From NCBI GenBank assembly GCA_964585305.1, contig CAZPDM010000059.1, positions 1 through 28,692 on the forward strand: a DNA stretch of 28,692 nucleotides, in the 5' to 3' direction. The notes below the pieces were generated by a model. That model was not told where the DNA came from and made no database searches. It saw only the letters and a list, made by a program, of their open reading frames with translations. Made by a program: the position numbers and the translations under genes. The stretch is from CAZPDM01 sp964585305. Lineage in GTDB: Bacteria > Planctomycetota > Uabimicrobiia > Uabimicrobiales > JABWCH01. Positions within the stretch are counted from its first letter, which is position 1. Each line of letters starts with the position of its first letter. Below are positions 16,019-24,155 of the stretch, piece after piece.

Positions 16019-16882
16019 ATGTATCGCATTCGAATTCCTATTGGTTTGGGGTTGCTAGCTACAATTGCCGGGTTAGCAGCATTAGACTACTATACGAAAA
16101 CCTGCTTTGCTACAGTCATTGTGCTAGCTTTTTTAACTTTAGGCGCGATGGCAGAATTTTTTAATATTCTGAGCAAGCGGAATTATAATTCATACAAAAT
16201 TTTTGCTTTAATTGGAGCTGGAATTGGAATATTTTTACATATTCTAGCTTCTAAAAACTATGGTATTGGCGTTCCTATGATATTAGAAATCTATAATGTT
16301 ATGTTTATAGGTTTTCTCATTATGGGAATCTTACTCAATGTGGAACAAGAAAATGTTTTAGAAAACACTTTTTGTACTTTATTTGGATTATTTTATCTTT
16401 ACTTTACATTATGCTATATGGTAAAAATACGGCTATTAGGTATCGATCCAAATATTGGCTTAATTTATCTGTTATTAACAGTGCTTGTTTCTAAAAGCAT
16501 GGATATAGGTGGATATTTGGTAGGAAAAGCTTTTGGAAAACATAAGTTATTTCCAAGCGTAAGTCCTAAAAAATCTTGGGAAGGATTTTTAGGCGGAATT
16601 CTTTTAGCCATTGCTGTAACTTTTGGATTGAGAGAATATTTTCCAATATTAGAAAAATTGTTTAGTATTTGGCATGTTTTAGTGTATTCTATTCTTATGG
16701 GTGTCCTTTCTATTTGGGGTGATTTTGCAGAATCATTAGTCAAACGCCGTTGTCAGGTTAAAGATTCTAACGATTTAATTCCTGAATTTGGCGGCATTTT
16801 GGATATGATGGACAGCATGACTTTTACCGCCCCCTTCTCATATTATTTTTTGATGTTTATAGGAGGACTCTATATCTTATAA
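16019..16882 (+). CDS. cdsA: Phosphatidate cytidylyltransferase
   Basis: A 287-residue integral membrane enzyme making CDP-diacylglycerol from CTP and phosphatidic acid, the branch point to all anionic phospholipids and phosphatidylethanolamine. About seven to eight hydrophobic segments are present. The family motifs are clear: SPKKSWEGFLGG (about residue 181) and the C-terminal signature starting GDFAESLVKRRCQVKD. The signature then reads LIPEFGGILDMMDS, where most CdsA proteins have PxHGGxLDRxDS: His is Phe and Arg is Met here, while the metal-binding Asp residues stay. The start is the ATG at 16019, not the TTG 15 bases upstream, because that stretch (GAGAAAGAAAG) is the purine-rich ribosome binding site. 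A secreted PEGA protein follows after 21 bases, in the same operon. Confidence 0.95.
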   Translation: MYRIRIPIGLGLLATIAGLAALDYYTKTCFATVIVLAFLTLGAMAEFFNILSKRNYNSYKIFALIGAGIGIFLHILASKNYGIGVPMILEIYNVMFIGFLIMGILLNVEQENVLENTFCTLFGLFYLYFTLCYMVKIRLLGIDPNIGLIYLLLTVLVSKSMDIGGYLVGKAFGKHKLFPSVSPKKSWEGFLGGILLAIAVTFGLREYFPILEKLFSIWHVLVYSILMGVLSIWGDFAESLVKRRCQVKDSNDLIPEFGGILDMMDSMTFTAPFSYYFLMFIGGLYIL

Positions 16883-16903
16883 TTGCACTCAAGGAGATTC
16901 CTG

Positions 16904-19015
16904 ATGAACATTTTTAAGCATGTTAATTTTGCTTATTTAGTAATATTTTGTATGTGTATCTGGGCGCAAGAAAATACAGTTGCTATTCCTCAAAATCCTA
17001 TAGATGCAAATAACTTGCTCAAACAAGCATATCGTTTAGAGTTAGGACAACGGTATGACGAAGCCATTTCTCGTTATCAGGCAACTTTGTCATTTTTTTC
17101 AGATAATCCTTATTACAGCAAGGAAATCTTAGCTATACATGCTAAAATTATAGAATTATATTTACAGCAAGAACGTTTTCTCTTAGCTTTAGATTTTTCC
17201 CAAAAAGCAGCAGTTTTAGCAAAAAGATTTGAGCATACTGCATATCAAGCCAAATTCTATGAAAAGCTCAGTATTATTTATCAATGTTTAGCAAAAGAAA
17301 GTACTAAGAAGCTTGAAAATAGTAAAATAGAGCCACTTGATTTTGGAACTCGAAAGGTTATTTTAGAAATTATTTCTAAAGAAAATAAAGAAATTTTACC
17401 CGCTAAGGTAATTGCCTATGATCAACAATCTCATGAAAAATTTGAACTTGATTCATCTTCAGAAATTTTTCCAGGCAAATATCAATTTAATATTATAGCC
17501 TCTGGATTTGAAGAATATAAATTTTCGGATGAGGTTATTGCGAGTACCGAGCCTTATAAAATTTCTAAGATTCTATCTTGTACAGGCAGAGAATTAGAAC
17601 TTAATATTACAGGTGATTTTCCTGCTGATGAAAAAATTGATCCTGATATTATTACTTTAAATGGTGTGGATGCTAGAGAAATTAAAACAATTCCTCCTGG
17701 AAAATATGAGCTAGAAATTAGCTCGATGGGATATTTTCCTATTAAAGAAATAATAGAAGTGAATGCTCAAGCAGGAGTATATATTTTAAACAAAGTTCTT
17801 TCCACTTCTCCTCGTATAATTAAAGAAAAAATTACTTACGATGTTCCCCCAACTCCACAACTTAAACCGTATAGAATTACCTTAGCACCTTTTGATAATC
17901 CAGATGAAGAGAGTCTAATTAAAGAAGGTGATAGTGTTAAACCTGGTGTATACAAAATACGTATCTATAAAGAGGGATATGTCACAATTGATGAAAAGAA
18001 AGCTATATGGGCGTCTTCTCAACCTATTATTTTAGCTTATGAATTAGAATCAAAAGAGCGAACGATTCATGTAACTATTGAGCATGATGTAGCACCTCCA
18101 GCAAATTTAGAATGGAGCATAGCTCTTATTGCCGAAGAAAAGGCTTCTCGTTATGATAAGAAAAAAATAAAACCAGGTACCTATACTGTTGAAATTCAGC
18201 AACCAGGATATTTTCCCCTTCCTAAGCAAAAAATTTATATAGAACCTTCTGAAGAAGATTATAAAATGGCTGTAAATTTTACAGCAAAACCACGATCCAT
18301 ATCTTATGATATTACAGAAGAAAATAGTTGGAAAATAGTTACTGCAGAAGAAGTATGGGTAAATAATCAACGTATCCAACAAACCGATACTTTCAAACCA
18401 GGTATTGAAGTAACTATCCAATTTAAATTTAAAGAATATGCTGATGTGATAAAAAATATCAGAATTGTTCCTGGAGAAGGTGCGATTACAGAGAAGGCTG
18501 CTTTACAACCTTTAAAACGATATGAAATTAAAACGCGAAAAAACTCAGAAAAAATGCCAGATGGAACATTTTGTTCTATTGTTTTTGCAGTAGATTCAAA
18601 ACCTGTTGAAGATTTTCATATCGAAAAAGAGCAAATAAAAAATGATACCATTTATCGAATTTGGCTGGATCCTCAAGTAACAACACTGCGAATATATACA
18701 GGCTATCTTTATAGCCAAAATACCATTGCTTACTTAGAAAAATATGGCATTCCTAACGCAAATTCCATCGATCTTACTAAATTGCTTGGGTATCTCTCTG
18801 AACATAGAGTTAAAGATGAAAATGGTTTCTCAGAATCTCTTCGAATGCTTGAGAAAGTAGTCAGAAGCCCAAGCATGAAAAGATTATTTAAGCAATGTTC
18901 TTCATCCGATATAGATAAATTTATCCATCAAATACAGCTTTGGGATTTTTATGATGATAGTGATTATATGCGAGTACGTGAGATAGTTGAAATTTTAGAT
19001 ATGCTCAAATCATAA
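16904..19015 (+). CDS. Secreted TPR and PEGA-repeat protein
   Basis: A 703-residue exported protein. A signal peptide occupies about residues 1-22 (hydrophobic core YLVIFCMCIWA). Residues about 32-140 are TPR-like helices (QAYRLELGQRYDEAISRYQA). Residues about 150-530 carry five to six divergent PEGA-type beta repeats, recognisable by their tails: PGKYQFNIIASGFEEY, PPGKYELEISSMGYFP, KPGVYKIRIYKEGY, KPGTYTVEIQQPGYFP and KPGIEVTIQFKFKEY. The C-terminal about 170 residues are mixed and unassigned. PEGA repeats are small beta domains of surface or envelope proteins, common in spirochaetes, planctomycetes and relatives, and probably bind proteins or glycans. AAGGAG 7 bases before the ATG fixes the start. 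It lies 21 bases behind cdsA, so co-transcription is expected, but a functional link to lipid synthesis is not shown. Confidence 0.82.
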   Translation: MNIFKHVNFAYLVIFCMCIWAQENTVAIPQNPIDANNLLKQAYRLELGQRYDEAISRYQATLSFFSDNPYYSKEILAIHAKIIELYLQQERFLLALDFSQKAAVLAKRFEHTAYQAKFYEKLSIIYQCLAKESTKKLENSKIEPLDFGTRKVILEIISKENKEILPAKVIAYDQQSHEKFELDSSSEIFPGKYQFNIIASGFEEYKFSDEVIASTEPYKISKILSCTGRELELNITGDFPADEKIDPDIITLNGVDAREIKTIPPGKYELEISSMGYFPIKEIIEVNAQAGVYILNKVLSTSPRIIKEKITYDVPPTPQLKPYRITLAPFDNPDEESLIKEGDSVKPGVYKIRIYKEGYVTIDEKKAIWASSQPIILAYELESKERTIHVTIEHDVAPPANLEWSIALIAEEKASRYDKKKIKPGTYTVEIQQPGYFPLPKQKIYIEPSEEDYKMAVNFTAKPRSISYDITEENSWKIVTAEEVWVNNQRIQQTDTFKPGIEVTIQFKFKEYADVIKNIRIVPGEGAITEKAALQPLKRYEIKTRKNSEKMPDGTFCSIVFAVDSKPVEDFHIEKEQIKNDTIYRIWLDPQVTTLRIYTGYLYSQNTIAYLEKYGIPNANSIDLTKLLGYLSEHRVKDENGFSESLRMLEKVVRSPSMKRLFKQCSSSDIDKFIHQIQLWDFYDDSDYMRVREIVEILDMLKS

Positions 19016-19029
19016 TCTAAAAAAATAAG

Positions 19030-19080
19030 AATTAAGCCTATCTGCAAAATTCTTTTGCGGGATAGGCTTAATTTGTTTTT
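19030..19080. terminator. Bidirectional terminator between convergent genes
   Basis: AATTAAGCCTATC (19030-19042) pairs with GATAGGCTTAATT (19061-19073). The inner part also pairs (GCAAAA with TTTTGC), and TGTTTTT follows. The stop codon of the minus-strand PQQ gene (19068-19070) lies inside the right arm. Confidence 0.9.
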
Positions 19081-20177
19081 AACATATATATTTTACCTTC
19101 GTCTGTTGCTAATATAATATTATTATGATAAATAATAGGACTTCCACTAATAGTTCCACCTATTTCATAATTCCATAATTTTTTCCCAGAATAGATGTCA
19201 ATTCCGTATATTCTTCCATCGGTTCCCATGATAGCTGTATTTTTTAAAATAGCAGGAGAGTTGTCTATATTGCTTGGGCTTTTAAATTCCCATATTTTTT
19301 TTCCATTTATCTTATTGAGACAATATAAACGTCGGTTACTACTTCCTAATAAAATATAATTTTTAAAAACTACTGGAGAACTACAAAAAGAAGTATCTTT
19401 TGATTCTGTATGATACTCCCATAAAATAGATTGTTTTTCTAAATCAATAGCAAATACAGAATTATTATATGTTCCTAAAAAAGCCTGACTATTTAAAATT
19501 ACAGGAGATGCAGCAATATAAGCACCTATCGGAATTTTTGAAATAGATTCTCCATTTGCTAAATTTACAATATGCAAAATCATATCACATCCACCAAAAA
19601 TAGCTGTATTATTATGAATAATAGGTGTGCTATTTATATAATTTTCAGTTTCATATTTCCATATCATATTGCCGTGAATAAAGTCAATACAGTGCAAACA
19701 GTTGTCATAACTTCCAACAAGGATACGTAATTGCTGATTTATAGGATCACGAAAATAATTTGCGGCACTTACAATTTTATTTTTTGTCTTATATTCCCAT
19801 AAAATTTCGCTATTAGAATCTAAACAGTATAAGACTCCGCCTGTTGTTCCAATAATAACTTTATTTTCTAGTACTAATGCTGGTGCTTCTATTGATTTTT
19901 GTAAATTTTTTTTCCAAATAATTTCTCTGTTATGAATATCTATGCAATATATATTTCTATTTCTCGAACCAACATAAATGAGTTCTTTCGAGATAGTGGG
20001 AGTTGTAAGGACTCCTTTTTCTGTTGCTGCAATCCAATTTAATTTAATTTCAGTTATTGAATTTGTTGTAGGCATTACAGAAGAAGATTCCTTTTTTATG
20101 GGGAGCATTCCTATAAAAATTAAGAGGAATGCTGTAATAAAAAAGATATTTTGTTTTTTTGAAAAAGTAATTTTCAT
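19068..20177 (-). CDS. PQQ-repeat beta-propeller protein (BamB-like fold)
   Basis: A 369-residue protein with an N-terminal membrane anchor or signal (FFITAFLLIFIGML, residues about 12-25), then seven or so repeats of the PQQ-enzyme/WD-like type, each about 40 residues. Typical repeat strings are GGVLYCLDSNSEILWEY, NRRLYCLNKINGKKIWEF, GRIYGIDIYSGKKLWNY and EGKIYMLKTN, and the repeats alternate with APALVLENKVIIG-type strands. The fold is that of BamB or quinoprotein dehydrogenases, but no catalytic or quinone-binding residue can be claimed and BamB itself cannot be asserted. It would sit on the periplasmic face. Its start is 3 bases after the stop of the gene at 20181, so translation is probably coupled; its own ribosome binding site is weak (AAGAAAAAT). 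Confidence 0.85.
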   Translation of the reverse strand: MKITFSKKQNIFFITAFLLIFIGMLPIKKESSSVMPTTNSITEIKLNWIAATEKGVLTTPTISKELIYVGSRNRNIYCIDIHNREIIWKKNLQKSIEAPALVLENKVIIGTTGGVLYCLDSNSEILWEYKTKNKIVSAANYFRDPINQQLRILVGSYDNCLHCIDFIHGNMIWKYETENYINSTPIIHNNTAIFGGCDMILHIVNLANGESISKIPIGAYIAASPVILNSQAFLGTYNNSVFAIDLEKQSILWEYHTESKDTSFCSSPVVFKNYILLGSSNRRLYCLNKINGKKIWEFKSPSNIDNSPAILKNTAIMGTDGRIYGIDIYSGKKLWNYEIGGTISGSPIIYHNNIILATDEGKIYMLKTN

Positions 20178-20180
20178 AAA

Positions 20181-20627
20181 TTATTTTTCTTGAATATTAA
20201 CTTCAGTAATTGTACTTATTAGCCACGTATTTTTATTTAGATTGAGCTGAATATAAAGAAGTGTGCAATTCTCAATACCACTAGATATAATTTGATATTG
20301 ATAAATTGCAACACCTTTATTTTCTTCCATTTTCTCTCGTATATAATCAAATTTTTTTATATTTACTTCTGAAAAATGTTTTTTAATTATGCCTATAGCA
20401 TGTTCTGGAAAATAAACCTTTGGTGTCTGTTCTGAAAAATTAACAAAGGCAATGCGGGTACGTTGTTCTAAATAAGGTAAAAGATGTTTCGATTCTTTTT
20501 TCATCCAAATCTCACGTATTTTTAAAAATAATTTTCCATTTGGCCCAAGTTTATCAAGAGTATTTTGAGCAAATATATTATTTATAGATAAAAAGGCTAT
20601 AATTATTAGTAATGATTTTATTATCAT
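20181..20627 (-). CDS. Small secreted protein of unknown function
   Basis: A 148-residue exported protein. The signal peptide is MIIKSLLIIIAFLSINNIFA with cleavage likely before Gln21. The mature part is mixed alpha/beta, ending in a strand-rich stretch (ENCTLLYIQLNLNKNTWLI), reminiscent in size and shape of NTF2-like or Tol-type lipid/ligand folds but without a diagnostic motif. The start at 20627 is chosen because AGGAGAA lies 5 bases upstream; the frame is open 8 codons further. It is the first gene of a two-gene operon with the PQQ propeller, which suggests the two exported proteins work together. The inverted-repeat element at 20657-20808 lies 30 bases upstream, so it must be in the transcript leader or replace the promoter. 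Confidence 0.75.
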   Translation of the reverse strand: MIIKSLLIIIAFLSINNIFAQNTLDKLGPNGKLFLKIREIWMKKESKHLLPYLEQRTRIAFVNFSEQTPKVYFPEHAIGIIKKHFSEVNIKKFDYIREKMEENKGVAIYQYQIISSGIENCTLLYIQLNLNKNTWLISTITEVNIQEK

Positions 20628-20656
20628 GACAATTCTCCTAAATTTAATCAAGTAAG

Positions 20657-20808
20657 TGGTCTGTCAAAAGTGTTTAGACTAAGAATTTATAATTTATTAT
20701 ACATTACTATCTCAATACTAACTTTATCTCAGTAAACTTCGATTCCTCACAGCTAGATACAAATACATAGTTGGCATATTTTTTAGTCCAAAAACTTTTG
20801 TCCATTCA
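20657..20808. mobile_element. 152-bp MITE-like element with 26-bp terminal inverted repeats
   Basis: The left end, TGGTCTGTCAAAAGTGTTTA continuing to 20682, matches the complement of 20783-20808 (TGAATGGACAAAAGTTTTTG...) at 19 of 26 positions. The ends are TG and CA. The interior of about 100 bases is non-coding and AT-rich. Related ends occur at 9743-9896. No transposase gene is in the window and no clear target duplication flanks it. The end style recalls the IS3/IS150 group, so it is best called a non-autonomous derivative of such an element. It lies immediately upstream of the small secreted protein operon. Confidence 0.65.
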
Positions 20809-20863
20809 TTTAGAATTATTATTATAAGTATAGCACTTAGATTTGAAGAAAAAAGGCTTTTCA

Positions 20864-20893
20864 TAAAAAAATAGGGTAATTTTTTACCCTATT
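20864..20893 (-). terminator. Terminator of the lipoprotein/fdhD run
   Basis: AATAGGGTAA (20870-20879), loop TTTT, TTACCCTATT (20884-20893). Read on the minus strand it is followed by a run of seven T. Confidence 0.88.
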
Positions 20894-20924
20894 CAAATTC
20901 TATTGGCTTATGTCGTTTTTGAGT

Positions 20925-21464
20925 CTAATCACTTGGCTGCGGTTGAGAAGGAGTATCTGGCGTTATTGGAATGTTGTGCTCTTCTGGCTGAGAAGGAGAT
21001 TCAGTTGAACCTTCTTCTTTGACTGAGCTTTCAGGTGCTGCAATAGTTTTCTTTTGGTACCCACTAATTGGTAGAGCCTTTTTTAATAAAGGTTTCCATG
21101 CTTTAATTTCTTTAAATCCAGCACCAAAAAATATATTATTCATTCCATAACGATATTGTGGTTCAATGTAGTAGCACATTCCTTCTTCAATATCAACAAT
21201 CATTTTAGCGAATGGATTTTTTGTTCCATCCACTGGCGTTTTTTCATTTTGGCCAACAGCAAGAAGTAATCTTCGTTTTCCAGGTGTAACCCGAACTACA
21301 TAGTCTCCCAGTAAGGAAATTACTCGTTCATTATCTATTTTTAAAATACGAATTCCATTTACTGGCTGAATAATACCATGTGGTTCAAAAACTTCGGGTT
21401 GAATATATCCACAACCTAGAGTAAAACAACAGCATATTATTATAAAATAACACCACTTCAGCAT
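20925..21464 (-). CDS. Putative lipoprotein with acidic Pro/Ser-rich tail
   Basis: A 179-residue protein with a very hydrophobic, Cys-rich N-terminus and a lipobox-like TLGC ending at Cys18, so lipid anchoring in the envelope is likely though the -3 residue is not the usual Leu. Residues about 30-130 are beta-rich and include PVNGIRILKIDNERV, GDYVVRVTPGKRRLLLAVG and EEGMCYYIEPQYRYG. The VRVTPGKRRLLLA phrase is like the 'PGkh.l.v' turn of PEGA-type or similar small beta domains that follow ornaments on surface lipoproteins. The last 45 residues are low-complexity (Ser, Pro, Glu, Thr), likely disordered. AAGGAT precedes the start. It lies 20 bases downstream of fdhD and ends at the hairpin at 20864, as the last gene of a three-gene minus run. 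Confidence 0.75.
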   Translation of the reverse strand: MLKWCYFIIICCCFTLGCGYIQPEVFEPHGIIQPVNGIRILKIDNERVISLLGDYVVRVTPGKRRLLLAVGQNEKTPVDGTKNPFAKMIVDIEEGMCYYIEPQYRYGMNNIFFGAGFKEIKAWKPLLKKALPISGYQKKTIAAPESSVKEEGSTESPSQPEEHNIPITPDTPSQPQPSD

Positions 21465-21484
21465 ATTTTATCCTTGAGATTAGA

Positions 21485-22273
21485 TTATAATATACATTCG
21501 GGGAAAGTATATATTGTTGCATTAGGCTGGCGAACAAAACCTACCATACAAATTTGGGCTTGTTGTGCAAGTTCTACACCAAGATATGTTGGCGCAGAAA
21601 CACAAGCAATAATTGGTATTTTAGCACGTGCAATTTTTTGTACCATTTCAAAACTGGCACGGCTTGATAAAACAGCTACCTTTGCCTGATCTAATTTATT
21701 TTCTAATAAAGCTAGTCCAATTGCTTTATCTAAAGCATTATGTCTTCCAACATCTTCAGCAAAAGATATTAAAGAATCTTGAGAATTAAATAAAGCCGCT
21801 GCATGAACACATCCAGTTTCAGTAAATAATTTTTGTTGCTCCTTAAGGATTTGAGTATAAGAAAAGAGTCTTGTTAGTGGAATCGATGTTTTGTCATGAA
21901 TTTTTTCAATACGAGTACAAATTTCATCTATCATTTCTTTACCACAAATTCCACAGCTAGATTGGCTAATAAAAGTTTTGCGATGGAGATGTTTTTGAAT
22001 CAATTGCTCTCTTTTATTAACTACTGTAACCAAAATTTTATTAGAATTATCCTTACAAAATGCAATTCCAGCTAAATCATTTATATTATCTATAATTCCA
22101 TCTGTCAGGCATAATCCTGCTGCTAATGCAATTTCATTTCCAGGTAAGCGCATAACTACTGTATACGGATGGTTTTGAATAACAATTTGTAAGGGTTCTT
22201 CAACAGCTAAAGAAGATTCTGCTTCAATAATCTTGTCTCCATAAATGCGATGTGTAACAATTTTTTTTATCAT
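21485..22273 (-). CDS. fdhD: Formate dehydrogenase accessory sulfurtransferase FdhD
   Basis: A 262-residue cytosolic protein that passes sulfur from the cysteine desulfurase IscS to the molybdenum/tungsten bis-MGD cofactor, needed for active formate dehydrogenase. The catalytic pair is present in SSCGICG (Cys107 and Cys110). Other family motifs are EEPLQIVI near the start, RLPGNEIALAAGLCLTDGII, EDVGRHNALDK and SSRASFEMVQKIARA. The length matches the family (about 250-280). GGAG lies 9 bases before the ATG. No formate dehydrogenase or moco gene is in the window, so its client lies elsewhere or is another molybdoenzyme. It sits 24 bases after the DUF790 gene and 20 bases before the lipoprotein gene, probably co-transcribed with both. 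Confidence 0.96.
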   Translation of the reverse strand: MIKKIVTHRIYGDKIIEAESSLAVEEPLQIVIQNHPYTVVMRLPGNEIALAAGLCLTDGIIDNINDLAGIAFCKDNSNKILVTVVNKREQLIQKHLHRKTFISQSSCGICGKEMIDEICTRIEKIHDKTSIPLTRLFSYTQILKEQQKLFTETGCVHAAALFNSQDSLISFAEDVGRHNALDKAIGLALLENKLDQAKVAVLSSRASFEMVQKIARAKIPIIACVSAPTYLGVELAQQAQICMVGFVRQPNATIYTFPECIL

Positions 22274-22297
22274 GCTAATGCTCCACTAACATCTTCT

Positions 22298-23488
22298 TCA
22301 CTTACAATAAGATTCTAAACGTTCCCAAATTTCTTTTGGATGTAACACATTTTGGTAAAAATATAATCTAGGGTCATTTGAAGAAGAAAATTCTTCTCCT
22401 ACATTTAATTTTTTTGAAATAGCAAGTAAAAGATGGTAGGGACAGTTATCAAGCTCTTGAAGTCTCTTTGCAAGAATATTTTTATGCCAAAAGCCAAAAA
22501 TTTCAAGATAAACTGCGCAATTTTTTTTAAAATTAACCAGTGTATAATCTGGAATACAAATTTGTCCCCCAATCTCAAGGAGATAGCATTCATCATGAAT
22601 ATCCCATTGATCTTGTATTTCTTTGAAACGCTCTTTAAATTGTTGTAATTCAGGCGGCTGGTATACTCCTGGTTCAGAATAATGTGACCATAATTGATTT
22701 TGGCTGGAAAGTTCAAAAATTGCATTTTTTTTATTTTTCCAACATAAATCTGCCCGAAGCTCCCAGTTTTCACAATGCAATAAAGTTGGTAAAAATAATG
22801 CCATTTGAATACCATATTTTTGGGAAGCTTGAAACAAACTAATAGGTCCATCTAAAAAAATATCAAAACCTGAATTTCCAATTCGATGAATTTGATAAAG
22901 AAGCCGACAAAATTTAATAGAACGAAATAGTTGCCTATATCGTAATGGGTTAGTTTCGTTTATTTTTATATGTAAAGAAGTTGCCTTATATAAAATCGCT
23001 TGTGCCAATGCAGTATTATATCTCTTTAAAAGATTTTCTGGCGAAATTGTTTGAAATTCTTTTAATATATGATGCTCTTTTAAATCAGCATACATCATTT
23101 GAGGAAGAGATTCTGTGGATATTCCTAAAACTTGAGATGCTTCTTGAATGGCTTTTTGATGCTCAAATTTCCTATTTTTACGTAGGTTATTTGCTATTTC
23201 AAAAACTTTTTCACGAATTTGACTTGGGTCTTGAGAGTATGAAACTTCAAAAGTGCAACGGTCTTCTAACAATTTTGCCAAACCTCTATAGACAATAACT
23301 TCTGAGCCTTGACTTAAGACTTTTTCTAAAGTATCATCCAATTTTCCGCGTTCTTGTCCTTGGTGGTTTTCATAGATTTCGATAAGTGTTGCTGCAATAG
23401 AAGAAAGTTTTGGATTTGAAATTTCTATATAATTGGGAAATACTTTATTACCTTTTTGATAGGTACGTACTAAATCTAAAGTTAGCAT
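22298..23488 (-). CDS. DUF790 family protein, Bax1-like nuclease
   Basis: A 396-residue protein with the full DUF790 pattern: an N-terminal region starting MLTLDLVRTYQKGNKVFP, the central RYNTALAQAILYKATSL, FRSIKFCRLLYQIH, IFLDGPISLFQASQKYGIQM and FLPTLLHCENWELRADL. A C-terminal nuclease-like core follows, with IPDYTLVNFKKN, then AVYLEIFGFWHKN and LLLAISKKL. In archaea this family (Bax1) is a structure-specific endonuclease that partners the XPB helicase in repair. The PD-(D/E)XK residues would be the Asp in IPDY and the Glu in LEIFGFW. No XPB-like helicase is adjacent; instead fdhD follows 24 bases later. Ribosome binding is weak (AAAGAAT). The family call is firm; the repair role is inherited from archaeal work. 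Confidence 0.85.
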   Translation of the reverse strand: MLTLDLVRTYQKGNKVFPNYIEISNPKLSSIAATLIEIYENHQGQERGKLDDTLEKVLSQGSEVIVYRGLAKLLEDRCTFEVSYSQDPSQIREKVFEIANNLRKNRKFEHQKAIQEASQVLGISTESLPQMMYADLKEHHILKEFQTISPENLLKRYNTALAQAILYKATSLHIKINETNPLRYRQLFRSIKFCRLLYQIHRIGNSGFDIFLDGPISLFQASQKYGIQMALFLPTLLHCENWELRADLCWKNKKNAIFELSSQNQLWSHYSEPGVYQPPELQQFKERFKEIQDQWDIHDECYLLEIGGQICIPDYTLVNFKKNCAVYLEIFGFWHKNILAKRLQELDNCPYHLLLAISKKLNVGEEFSSSNDPRLYFYQNVLHPKEIWERLESYCK

Positions 23489-23738
23489 GTTATTCTTTTA
23501 GAAAATTAGCTAGTCTTTATAAAAATATTTTAATTTTTAGCAAAACTAGTATGGCTGATGAATTTTTCATTTGGAATTTTGCTATATTGTAACAACTAAA
23601 AAATTTCAAACAATAAAATTTTTTGTTCTCTCATTGACTTTTAAAAAAAAAGTGTTAAACTAAAGAATAGTGTTCCATAATGCTAGATTCTAAGCATAAG
23701 ATGGGACAAATATTTTTTTTTCTCAAGGAGAAATTACT

Positions 23739-24134
23739 ATGCTGGAAACTTCTGACAAATCAAACTCTCCTCAACAACCTGTAAAGACCTCTGAACCGTC
23801 AAAATATATCCAATACCACCAAACTCGTCCTGTTGGAGACGAAACAAAAAGAAGTCTTTTTAGCTTTATAAAAGAATTAAAGAAAGATTCTTCTGGAGAA
23901 ACGCCAACTACTAGTTTGATTAGTTCAATTGCTACTATTCCAATTTCTCAAGCCCAAGTTCCAATTTTTCAAGGCAAATTATCAAAGACTGAGGAATCTA
24001 CAGTCCCTACTCAAGAAAATAGTAGTAAATTATCTGAAAATGACAGTACGTCTAAGCTAACTCATGAAAAAACTGGTAAGTTATCTCTTACAGATAAAGA
24101 CCGTAAAAACCTTACAGAATTCAAAAAAATGTAA
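23739..24134 (+). CDS. Small hydrophilic protein sharing a motif with its neighbour
   Basis: A 131-residue protein, rich in Ser, Thr, Lys, Glu and Pro, with no signal peptide, no membrane segment and no recognised domain. A strong AAGGAGAAA sits before the ATG. Residues about 31-50 read RPVGDETKRSLFSFIKELKK; the downstream gene has EPAIGEKTKRMLTQFIGELR at residues 8-27, a clear match (G-[DE]-x-TKR-x-L-x-x-FI-x-EL-[KR]). The rest is low complexity and probably disordered, ending in a charged helix (TDKDRKNLTEFKKM). A weak promoter-like pair, TTGACT (23634-23639) and TAAACT (23656-23661), lies upstream. The two genes are 21 bases apart and likely form one operon. The function is unknown; the shared helix may be a docking segment. 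Confidence 0.75.
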   Translation: MLETSDKSNSPQQPVKTSEPSKYIQYHQTRPVGDETKRSLFSFIKELKKDSSGETPTTSLISSIATIPISQAQVPIFQGKLSKTEESTVPTQENSSKLSENDSTSKLTHEKTGKLSLTDKDRKNLTEFKKM

Positions 24135-24155
24135 GATTTAGTAGGAGCTATTACC

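Noticed and set aside
18107..18421. 104-codon minus-strand frame inside the PEGA gene
   Set aside because: Shadow of the coding strand; composition is Phe/Ile/Tyr-rich as expected of antisense AT-rich DNA.
23500..23738. Intergenic stretch searched for an RNA gene or riboswitch
   Set aside because: Only a weak promoter-like pair was seen; no stable stem-loop pattern.
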